NCBI GenBank assembly: GCA_017435525.1
Contig: JAFSEW010000067.1
Coordinates: 1 to 48,902, forward strand
Source: Oscillospiraceae bacterium
Lineage (GTDB): Bacteria > Bacillota > Clostridia > Oscillospirales > Oscillospiraceae
DNA length: 48,902 nt
Direction of reading: 5' to 3'
The notes under the pieces: model-generated
Told to the model about the DNA's origin: nothing
Database searches by the model: none
The model's input: the letters and a program-made list of their open reading frames with translations, nothing else
Shown here: piece by piece, positions 42,343 through 48,902 of the stretch
Position numbering within the stretch: position 1 is the first letter of the stretch
How the letters are laid out: every line of letters begins with the position of its first letter
Made by a program: the position numbers and the translations under genes

Positions 42343-42780
42343 ATGAAGGTATATAAATCCCTGAGATACGGGAAAGAAAACGCGATCCCCTCCAAGGTGT
42401 TAGCCCAGGCGCTGGGCTTTCAGACTGTCCGGGAGCTGCAAAAGCAGATCGAGCGGGAGCGTGCAGCGGGTGCGGTGATCCTGTCTGATTCCCATGGTGG
42501 CGGGTATTACTTATCCGACGACCCGGAGGAGCTGCGCCGCTTTACACGGACTTTAGAGGCCAGGGCAAGGAATACGCTAAAGGCTGCGGAATCCGCCCAG
42601 CGGGCGCTGGACGCTGCCACGGGCCAGGAAAGAATGGCGGGCTGGTTCGACGATGAAGACAGCCACCACATAGAAAAAGCCGCCCCCGGAGCTGGTACCT
42701 CCGAAAGCGGCAATGCCAATAATGACGGTGATATTGTATCACAGAAACGGAGCGCACGCAATGAGGAAAATCAGAATTAA
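42343..42780 (+). CDS. Phage winged-HTH protein
   Basis: 145 residues. NAIPSKVLAQALGFQTVRELQKQIERERAAGAVILSDSHGGGYYLSDDPEELRRF reads as a winged helix; the C-terminal third is low complexity. GAGGTGG precedes ATG 42343. The end overlaps the start of the ATPase gene by 20 bases. Exact role unknown. Confidence 0.65.
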   Translation: MKVYKSLRYGKENAIPSKVLAQALGFQTVRELQKQIERERAAGAVILSDSHGGGYYLSDDPEELRRFTRTLEARARNTLKAAESAQRALDAATGQERMAGWFDDEDSHHIEKAAPGAGTSESGNANNDGDIVSQKRSARNEENQN

Positions 42781-44701
42781 GCACCTGAAGCTGGAGAATT
42801 TCAAGTGCCACTGATACCTGGAGCTGGATCTGGAGGGGCGCAACGCTTCCATTTACGGCGATAATGCCACTGGTAAGACCAGCGTATACGACGCTCTGAC
42901 CTGGCTGCTGTTCGGAAAGGACAGCGCAGGCAACGGCGAAAAGAATATTGACGTCAAGCCCCTGGACAGCACCGGCGCCGTGGCGGATAGTGACGCCATC
43001 ACTTCTGTCGAAGCGGCCCTCCAGGTGGCGGGCGAGGTGATCACCCTGAAGCGTACATATCGGGAGGTCTGGAGCACGAAGCGCGGCAGCACCAAAGAGA
43101 CCTACGACGGCAATACCAGCGAGTATTTTGTGGATGGCGTCCCCTGTAAAAAGTACGCCTTTGACGATAAGATCAAGGCCCTGGTACCGGAGGACGTGTT
43201 CCGGCTGTTGACCTCTGTGGGATATTTCCCGGATGTGCTGCCCTGGCAGAAGCGCCGGGCCGTACTGTTCGATATGACCGGTACCCTGACCGATCGGGAG
43301 ATCATGGCGAAGGATCCTACCTTTGCGCCGCTGCTGGAGGGAATGGGAAAACTGACCCTGGAGGACTACAAGAAGAAACTGACGTCGGAGAAAAAGGGTT
43401 TTACCGGCGTCAAGAATGAGACCCCCGCTCGGCTGAATGAGTGCCAGAAAACCGTCCGCGATCTGACCGGGCTGGACTTTGCGGCGGCGAAGGCCGAAGC
43501 CGCCACCCTGGAGGAGCAGCGCGGCCAGCTTTCCGCACAGCTGATCGCCCTGGAACATAACGGCGCAGTCGATGCGAAGCGGCTGGAGATCCGGGAGGCC
43601 CAGCTGGAACTGGACAAGCTGACCGCAGAAAACAACGCCTTCCGGGCGCAGCAGACAGCCGGTGCAGTAAATGTGGGTGATCTGCGGCGTCAGTTAGAGG
43701 GAGAAAAGAGCCGCCTATCCGCCACCCAGACGCTGCTGGAGGGTGCCCGGCGCAGCATTGCCGGTCACGATCGCAGTATTGAAGAATCCCGCAGTCACTG
43801 GATCACCGTCAACGGCGAAGCCTTCACCGGTGGCACCTGCCCCACCTGCGGCCAGACTTTGCCCTTTGAGCAGCTGAAAGCCGCCACTGAAACCTTTGAA
43901 GCCCAGAAGAGGCAGCGGCTGAAGGAAATCGAAGACAACGCCGCTATGCAGAAAGAGTCTAGGGCCGCCGCAGAGTCCAGGATCCAGAGCCTGCAAGCTG
44001 AGATCACCGACCGGGAAAACCGGATCAAAGAGCTGGAGAGCCAGATCCAGGCGGCAAACGCTGCCAGGGTAACGCCGGTGGACATGGAAGGCTATGCAGA
44101 CCAGGCCGCCACGATCCGGGCACGGATCCAGCGGCTGGAAGGCGACCTTCAGGCCATGAACAAAGACGCCGCCCAGGTCAAGGCGGGCCTGCGCTCTGAA
44201 TTGGAAACCATCGAGGCCCAGATTAAGCACGCCCAGGAGGTTATCGCAAAGGAAGGCGTTTTGCAGTATGCCCGGCAGCGGATCGAGGAGATCCAGACCG
44301 ACGCCAACAACGCAGCCGCTGCCCTGGAGGCTATCGAGCAGATGCTGTATCTGATCGAGGAGTACGCCCGCCACAAGGCCCGCTTCGTGGAGGAAGGCGT
44401 CAACAGTCTGTTCCGCGTTGCCCGGTTCCGGCTGTTTCGTGAGCAGGCAAACGGCGGCCTGGAGGAGCGCTGCGACGTTGTTTGTGGCGGCGTCCCTTAT
44501 CTGGGTCTGAACAATGGCGCAAAGATCAACGTGGGTATTGATATTATCAATACGCTTTCCCGCCACTTCGGCGTGGCTGTTCCGCTGTTTGTGGACAATG
44601 CGGAAAGTGTGACCCGTTTGGAGTATGCCGACACGCAGGTGATCCGGCTGGTGGTGTCAGAATCTGACACCGGAAAGTTGAGGTGTGAATATGAAAATTA
44701 A
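42761..44701 (+). pseudogene. SbcC/Rad50-like phage ATPase with in-frame TGA at codon 18
   Basis: Reading from ATG 42761 (GGAG eight bases upstream) gives LKLENFKCH, a TGA at 42812-42814, then YLELDLEGRNASIYGDNATGKTS with the Walker A motif and an open frame to 44701 (646 residues in all). A zinc-hook-like CPTCG (near 43838), long coiled coils and a C-terminal GLNNGAKINVG ABC signature-like region fit SbcC/Rad50-type phage ATPases. One C-to-T change (CGA to TGA) would explain the stop. Restart at 42980 would lose Walker A. Other genes here use TGA as stop, so recoding is unlikely. Confidence 0.8.
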
Positions 44702-45311
44702 AGACCGGGCCAAGCCCAAGACCCCGCCCGTAGAGCCTGGCGTCTATATTGCGATCTGCATCGGCGTGGTAGATCTGGGTGAACAGTATTCGGAGAAATT
44801 CAAGAATTACGCCAACAAGGTCAAATTTATCTGGGAATTGGCGGGCGAGACGATCGAGGTTGACGGTGAGCAGAAGCCCCGGCAGCTGTCGAAAGAGTTC
44901 ACCTTCTCCATTTCCAAAAAGGGGAGCCTGCGGGCCTTCCTGGGATCCTGGAATGGCAAAGAGTACGGCGACGAGGAGTTCGGAGAGGTAGATCTGTTTG
45001 ACCAGATCGGCAAGGCTTGCCAGCTTCAGGTGGTGCTCAATGAGACCGGCGAATACGCCAACGTGGCAAACTTGATGCCTTTGCCCCGCGGGGTGGCGGC
45101 TCCCGCCACCAATACGAAGCCGATCCGCTGGGACATGGAGAGTTGGGACGACGCAGCATTCGGCGAGCTGCCCGAATGGATCCAGGAGCAGATCAAGAAG
45201 TCCACGCAGTACCAGAAGGAACACGCCCCGGCGGACAGTATCCAGGTCACAGCACCTTCAGCAGCTGCCCCGGTCCAGGGTAACGCCGGAACAGGAGGTG
45301 CCCCGTTTTGA
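44691..45311 (+). CDS. Phage replication-associated protein, ssDNA-binding/DUF669-like
   Basis: 206 residues. VEPGVYIAICIGVVDLGEQ, KFIWELAG and the beta-rich first 130 residues suggest an OB-type single-strand-binding protein like those encoded beside phage ATPases; the C-terminus is acidic/low complexity ending in GGAPF, as SSB tails do. ATG 44691 follows GAGGTG; it overlaps the ATPase end by 11 bases. The family name is tentative. Confidence 0.55.
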   Translation: MKIKDRAKPKTPPVEPGVYIAICIGVVDLGEQYSEKFKNYANKVKFIWELAGETIEVDGEQKPRQLSKEFTFSISKKGSLRAFLGSWNGKEYGDEEFGEVDLFDQIGKACQLQVVLNETGEYANVANLMPLPRGVAAPATNTKPIRWDMESWDDAAFGELPEWIQEQIKKSTQYQKEHAPADSIQVTAPSAAAPVQGNAGTGGAPF

Positions 45312-46006
45312 GATTTATGTCTTTGGCAAGTTCCTCCCATGGCAATGCCTACATAATCAGCGACAAGGAAACCCGCATTCTTTTGGAGTGCGGGCTATCC
45401 CGTAAAAAGCTCCAGACGTTGGCAGGCTTTATGCTTTCCGCCTTTTCGGCCTGCCTGGTGAGCCACGAACATAAAGACCATAGCGGGTGCGTGGCGGATC
45501 TGATCGCCGCCGGTATCCCCGTCTATATGAGCCAGGGAACAGCGGACGCGCTGGAGCTGGAGACCGTAGCGGCGATCCGGCACGGGGAGCAGTTCACGGT
45601 GGGCAGCATCGACATTGTGCCGTTTACGACCTTCCACGACGCAGCGGAGCCGCTGGGCTTTCTGTTCAAGAGCCGGGCCGACGGGGACGTGCTGGCCTTT
45701 GCAACGGACACGGTAAACCTGGCCTATCGGTTCCCGGGCGTCAATATTCTGGCGATCGAGGCAAACTATGACCAGGACATTCTGGCCCGATCGGAGCGGA
45801 TCCCGGAGAAGACCCGCCACCGGATCACAAACAGCCACATGGAGATCGGCACCCTGTGCCGGTATCTGCGCGGCCTGGATCTGACAGAGTGCCGGGAGGT
45901 CTATCTGTTGCACCTGTCCGACGCCATGAGCCACGAGGGGCGCTTTATCAATCAGGTGCGCCGGTGCATGCCCGCAGGCGTCCAGGTGGCGGCCTGTCCG
46001 AAGTAA
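45308..46006 (+). CDS. Phage MBL-fold metallo-hydrolase
   Basis: 232 residues. The metal site SHEHKDHSG (HXHXDH), later ATDTVN and SHMEIG, and the MRFMSLASSSHGNAY opening match MBL-fold proteins common in phage replication modules. The start is TTG 45308, overlapping the upstream TGA and ten bases after AGGAGG. Substrate unknown; a nuclease or phosphodiesterase is likely. Confidence 0.8.
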   Translation: MRFMSLASSSHGNAYIISDKETRILLECGLSRKKLQTLAGFMLSAFSACLVSHEHKDHSGCVADLIAAGIPVYMSQGTADALELETVAAIRHGEQFTVGSIDIVPFTTFHDAAEPLGFLFKSRADGDVLAFATDTVNLAYRFPGVNILAIEANYDQDILARSERIPEKTRHRITNSHMEIGTLCRYLRGLDLTECREVYLLHLSDAMSHEGRFINQVRRCMPAGVQVAACPK

Positions 46007-46019
46007 AGGAGGTGGCGGC

Positions 46020-46790
46020 GTGGCAGATCGCCGGATGTTTCACAAAAACGTCGTAGAAAGCGACGCCTTCCTGGATATGCCCACATCGGCGCAGGCCCTT
46101 TATTTCCATATCGGTATGTACGCAGACGACGATGGCTTTGTAAATGGCCCCCGGCGGATCGCACGGCTGATCGGCGCAAGTAACGAGGACTTGCAGCTAC
46201 TGATTGATAACCGGTTTCTGCTGGCTTTTCCGAACGGCGTGGTCGTTATCAAGCATTGGAGAATGGCGAACAGCCTGAAGAATGACCGGGCGAAGATGCC
46301 GCAATACCCCGAACTGGCTGCTGGGATCTACATCAAGGAAAACCGTTCCTATACGGATCACCCAGCCGAAGGTGCTGTTTCTCTGCTGGAGCATAAACAG
46401 CGGTACATGGAATCCAGACGGAATCCGAATGGAATCCCAAGTGAAGGGAAGGGAACGGAAGGGAATAGAACCGAAGGGAACAGAGCCGAAGCTGAAGCCG
46501 GTGGATTCCAAGCCGGGGGAGACTATTCCACAGAGTTGTCCACACCGGAAGATGTTGCGGCGGCAGCGGCAGACAGAAAGCTAAAAATATTCCGGGGAGA
46601 GCTTGGCAAGGGCGTGGTATTCTTATCAGATGCCCAGATAGCCGATCTTTTGGAAAAGCTGGATCTGGATCTGTTCGACCACTACGTGGATAAGCTGGCA
46701 AATTTCATAATCAAGAATGACGCCAAGGTAAAAAATCACTATGAGACCATCCAGAAGTGGTGGCGGGAAGATAGTGAAATAGGAGGTTGA
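46020..46790 (+). CDS. Phage replisome organiser / DnaD-like replication protein
   Basis: 256 residues. The N-terminal domain (RRMFHKNVVESDAFLDMPTSAQALYFHIGMYADDDGF) is the winged helix of replisome organisers that bind the phage origin. A low-complexity linker with GTEGNRTEGN repeats follows, then a DnaD-like C-terminal helical domain (FLSDAQIADLLEKLDLDLFDHYVDKL...YETIQKWWRED). GTG 46020 is seven bases after AAAGGAGG. Confidence 0.85.
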   Translation: MADRRMFHKNVVESDAFLDMPTSAQALYFHIGMYADDDGFVNGPRRIARLIGASNEDLQLLIDNRFLLAFPNGVVVIKHWRMANSLKNDRAKMPQYPELAAGIYIKENRSYTDHPAEGAVSLLEHKQRYMESRRNPNGIPSEGKGTEGNRTEGNRAEAEAGGFQAGGDYSTELSTPEDVAAAAADRKLKIFRGELGKGVVFLSDAQIADLLEKLDLDLFDHYVDKLANFIIKNDAKVKNHYETIQKWWREDSEIGG

Positions 46791-46796
46791 CAAGGA

Positions 46797-47201
46797 ATGG
46801 TAGACGCAAGAATCCGCGCCTGGCTGGAGAAGCTGGAGGAGCGGGCAAAACAGAGCAGCAAGGAACACAGCAGCCCGGAGGTGGTCACCGGCTACTATGC
46901 GGCGGACAAGGTCATGGGTATCTGGAAGATCAGCAACGGGCGCACCTGGTGGGACGATCCTGTGCTGGTTCGGGAGTTCCACGAATACGCCGACGGCACC
47001 GTACACGCCGGTTACTACGTTGAGGGCGTCCAGACCTTCAGCCGCCAAGAGGTCGAGGATTCCGGCCTTCGGCCGATCAGACCGGCGGACCTGGGCGATC
47101 TGCTGCCCGTGTCCAGAGTGGTCTATACGGATCACAGACGGCGGGACAACAGGGGCCGTGCCGTGCGTGCCACCTATGACCTGCGGGAGGTGGCGGGGTG
47201 A
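46797..47201 (+). CDS. Phage protein of unknown function
   Basis: 134 residues, soluble: a short N-terminal helix, then a beta-rich part (GIWKISNGRTWWDDPVLVREFHEYADGTVHAGYYVEG) and a basic tail. AGGAGG precedes ATG. Its position between the replisome organiser and the ArpU-like gene fits an early-region accessory protein. No family recognised. Confidence 0.65.
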   Translation: MVDARIRAWLEKLEERAKQSSKEHSSPEVVTGYYAADKVMGIWKISNGRTWWDDPVLVREFHEYADGTVHAGYYVEGVQTFSRQEVEDSGLRPIRPADLGDLLPVSRVVYTDHRRRDNRGRAVRATYDLREVAG

Positions 47202-47639
47202 TTGGACAGAGAAGGCGAGGGCGTCATGCTCCCAGGGGCTGCGAATGATCGGCGCGTCCAGGGCCTGCCCCTGACCGTGAAGCTGCTGGAGAAGTACCGG
47301 CTGCTGCAAGAGTGCGCCCACCACCCGGCGCCGGACAGTCCGCGATTGTGTGACTGTGATCCGTGCGCGATCCTGGAGAACCTACGGTGCAGCAGATGCA
47401 GCACGGCGGACGTGATCGAGAAGATCGACCTAGCCCTGAAGGCCGCCCAGGTGGCGGCGGACGCTGGAGGCTATGGCTACAAGGTCGAGGCTTTCACCAG
47501 ACACTACATCCAGGGAGAAACCTATGAGGATATAGCCGACGCCATGAACTGCGGGAGGAACAGCCCGGCCAGGTGGTGCAAGGAAATCATGGAGGAAATG
47601 GCGATCAGATTGTTCGGCGTCAACGGGATCGCCTGGTAG
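47202..47639 (+). CDS. ArpU/RinA-like phage late transcription regulator
   Basis: 145 residues from TTG 47202, or 137 from ATG 47226; both have plausible ribosome sites. The C-terminal half (AFTRHYIQGETYEDIADAMNCGRNSPARWCKEIMEEMAIRLFG) is a sigma-region-4-like helix-turn-helix as in ArpU-type activators of late genes. The N-terminal half has a Cys-rich patch (CDCDPCAIL...CSRC), possibly a metal site. Confidence 0.65.
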   Translation: MDREGEGVMLPGAANDRRVQGLPLTVKLLEKYRLLQECAHHPAPDSPRLCDCDPCAILENLRCSRCSTADVIEKIDLALKAAQVAADAGGYGYKVEAFTRHYIQGETYEDIADAMNCGRNSPARWCKEIMEEMAIRLFGVNGIAW

Positions 47640-47961
47640 TGCTGCGGGATCTGCCGTGAAACACAGGGGAAAATACAGCGCCTTCGGCCGATCAGATCAC
47701 GACCGGCGGAACAACTAAACAATGGAGCCAGGCACCGGACAACAGGGCAACCCCGCCCGCCGACGCCTGGCTTTCTTCGCTTCTGATGCTGGAACATATA
47801 GCCACGGACGACCCGCTGGGAGGCTGTCCGGGGGCTTGTGGCGGGGATTGCCAGGGGCTGACCGTGCGACCGGCAGCGGCCCAGGGTGCGGGGGTGTCGA
47901 GAAAGTTTTGCTTTCCTCTGGATTAGTCGCGGCCCTCTTTTCCGTGGAGAAAAAATCCCCA
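47640..47961. other. No supported gene
   Basis: GC-rich stretch. A frame from about 47660 to 47926 encodes a plausible Cys-rich segment (LLMLEHIATDDPLGG, GACGGDCQG) but has no credible start codon or ribosome site. It may be a decayed phage gene. Confidence 0.4.
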
Positions 47962-48001
47962 CAAGAAAAATTCGGGGGCTGCCCGCTGTGGGCAGCTCCC
48001 G
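47962..48001 (-). terminator. Terminator of RHH gene
   Basis: Stem 47973-47984 with 47990-48001 (one G-T pair), followed on the minus strand by AATTTTTCTT. It ends the minus-strand repressor transcript. Confidence 0.75.
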
Positions 48002-48009
48002 ATCGTCGG

Positions 48010-48204
48010 TTATTCGCTTGTGGCGGGGGTGTTATCCCGCTCCATGGTCTCCAGGATCGCGCGGTTGATAAAGGCGTTCAGGCTTTCCCCGCGGCTCTCG
48101 GCGTGTGCCTTCGCCACGTCTTTCTGGCCTTTGGGCATTGTAAGATTCACCCGATCCAGCTTTTCAGCGATCCACTTGTTCCTGTATTCAGAATTGCCTG
48201 CCAT
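48010..48204 (-). CDS. Arc/MetJ-type ribbon-helix-helix repressor
   Basis: 64 residues: RVNLTMPKGQKDVAKAHAESRGESLNAFINRAILETME is a strand plus two helices of the RHH fold. ATG 48204 follows AAGGGAGG; the longer frame to 48288 is unsupported. The promoter region of this gene contains four palindromes that are its probable operators. Confidence 0.8.
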   Translation of the reverse strand: MAGNSEYRNKWIAEKLDRVNLTMPKGQKDVAKAHAESRGESLNAFINRAILETMERDNTPATSE

Positions 48205-48276
48205 TTGCACTGCCTCCCTTTTGTTCAGATTGTGGGGGTGGCCGAAAAACCGCGTCACCTTTTCCACCGTAGCATC

Positions 48277-48383
48277 ATTATAGCACATAAATCAATATTG
48301 CGCAATACATAAGATGCACGAAATATTACGCAATATATTGTGCAATATCCTATATTGATATATTGCGCAATATATGGTAATAT
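48277..48383. promoter_or_regulatory. Divergent promoters with four ATATTGCGCAATAT-type operators
   Basis: Palindromes at 48295-48308, 48323-48336, 48335-48348 (overlapping) and 48360-48373. Minus-strand promoter: TTGCGC (48305-48300), 17 bases, TATAAT (48282-48277), with its -35 inside operator 1. Plus-strand promoter: TTGATA (48355-48360), 17 bases, TAATAT (48378-48383), with operator 4 in the spacer. A repressor bound here would close both. Confidence 0.8.
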
Positions 48384-48492
48384 ATAGATACAAAGAGAGG
48401 GGACAACAGAGGGAGCCGCCCGGTAAGTCACCCCCGTAACAATGACTACAACAGAGGCAGCAATCAAATCTTTACTATCGGAGGTAAACACA

Positions 48493-48767
48493 ATGAGCAT
48501 GATCGAAATGGAATCCAAGGTTAACGAACTGCGGGAACTGAAGCGCCTGGCCGACGAGCTGGCCGGTGAGATCTCCGCCCTGGAGGACGAGCTGAAGGCC
48601 CACATGACCGCCACCGGCGCCGATGAACTCCACGGCCCCAGCTTCAAGATCACCTGGAAGCCCGTCACCAGTAGCCGCCTGGACAGCAAGGCCCTGAAGC
48701 TGCGGCCCCCACAATCTGGGAGCAGTTCACCAAGACCACCACTTCCCGCCGCTTCGTTGTGGCATAA
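48493..48767 (+). pseudogene. Frameshifted small phage protein
   Basis: ATG 48493 (GGAGG eight bases upstream) opens a helical protein (VNELRELKRLADELAGEISALEDELKAHM) followed by SFKITWKPVTSSRLDSKALK. After codon AAG at 48697-48699 the frame is wrong; shifting by one base gives AAPTIWEQFTKTTTSRRFVVA and a TAA at 48765-48767, the expected end of this phage family. Loss of one G (AAGGCTGCG to AAGCTGCG) explains it. Mutation or sequencing error. Confidence 0.75.
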
Positions 48768-48828
48768 GAAAAGCCCCTTGCATCAGCCCGCCAAGACTGA
48801 GATGCAAAGAGCCTAACACAACCCACAA

Positions 48829-48861
48829 GGGGAAGCCCCTATATTATAGGGCAACTTCCCC
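48829..48861 (+). terminator. Hairpin before last gene
   Basis: GGGGAAG (48829-48835) pairs with CTTCCCC (48855-48861), with an inner CCC/GGG pairing. Probably a transcript-end or processing hairpin. Confidence 0.5.
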
Positions 48862-48892
48862 TAACCTGTCAAGAATTTAAGGAGGAAATAAA

Positions 48893-48902
48893 ATGATTGA
48901 AA
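48893..48902 (+). CDS. Start of next phage gene (cut by window edge)
   Basis: AAGGAGG (48879-48885) and ATG 48893 give M-I-E before the sequence ends. Nothing more can be said. Confidence 0.55.

Larger units (their letters stand above)
39585..48902. mobile_element. Prophage-like element, left part (continues beyond window)
   Basis: Gene order is that of a temperate phage early region: integrase and repressor to the left, Cro-like gene, excisionase-like gene, ATPase, ssDNA-binding-like protein, MBL hydrolase, replisome organiser, ArpU-like regulator. The integrase 3' end faces the tRNA fragment. GC content is high like the host. Structural genes would lie outside the window. Confidence 0.75.

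Noticed and set aside
47722-48312. 196-residue plus-strand open frame
   Set aside because: It runs antisense over the RHH gene and its terminator, has no ribosome site, and its composition matches a GC-rich shadow frame.
48295-48373. CRISPR-like short repeat array
   Set aside because: Units are 14-bp palindromes with irregular spacing and one overlap, and there are no cas genes; operators explain them better.

Overview
The window looks like chromosome from a gut-type Clostridia, most likely order Oscillospirales. This is inferred from Cys-Xaa-Xaa-Cys repeat surface proteins, a Gram-positive type IV pilus operon, strong consensus sigma-A promoters, and the character of the mobile elements. 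It divides into a chromosomal part (1-23925) and an accessory part stacked on an initiator tRNA gene (23926-48902).

1-7260 is a peptide-modification locus. The end of a large secreted repeat protein is followed by a 34-residue precursor-like peptide and a membrane-anchored 124-residue protein. Both end in the same C-terminal motif, [DE][LV]DTPIG. Then come a radical SAM/SPASM peptide maturase, an HPr-kinase-like protein, a PqqD-type carrier, an S26-like protease and an ABC exporter. I read this as a ribosomal-peptide (RiPP-like) pathway with two unrelated substrates carrying one tag.

7303-9018 is a lone large serine recombinase. 9061-20295 is a type IV pilus operon (pilB, pilT, pilC, pilD, a giant PilM-PilN fusion, pilO, three pilin-like genes), driven by an extended -10 promoter. 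Its last gene joins a pilin N-terminus to a CHAP peptidoglycan-hydrolase domain. 20296-20679 encodes only the C-terminal half of a SigK-like sporulation sigma factor. 20683-23777 holds a PHP phosphatase and a convergent mgtC-azlC-azlD-DUF1893 operon.

tRNA-fMet (23926-24001) is the insertion site. Its last 46 bases recur at 39539-39584, bounding an island of about 15.6 kb. The island carries (a) a regulator, acyl-activating enzyme and acyltransferase cassette, (b) a truncated integrase tail, (c) a three-gene operon built on a TPR-CHAT caspase-like protease plus a two-helix membrane protein, (d) an intact Tn916-type integrase/excisionase/sigma module with a highly structured intergenic region, and (e) a HEPN-like protein plus a Ser/Thr protein kinase. 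Items (c) and (e) look like uncharacterised anti-phage or abortive-infection systems.

From 39585 to the right edge is a prophage-like element: integrase with an embedded helix-turn-helix, CI/Cro-type switch, replication genes, an ArpU-like regulator, and a ribbon-helix-helix repressor with four palindromic operators. Two of its genes are broken (an in-frame TGA and a one-base frameshift). TGGGTCA motifs sit at both island ends and beside the prophage integrase, suggesting that the prophage enzyme may mobilise the island.
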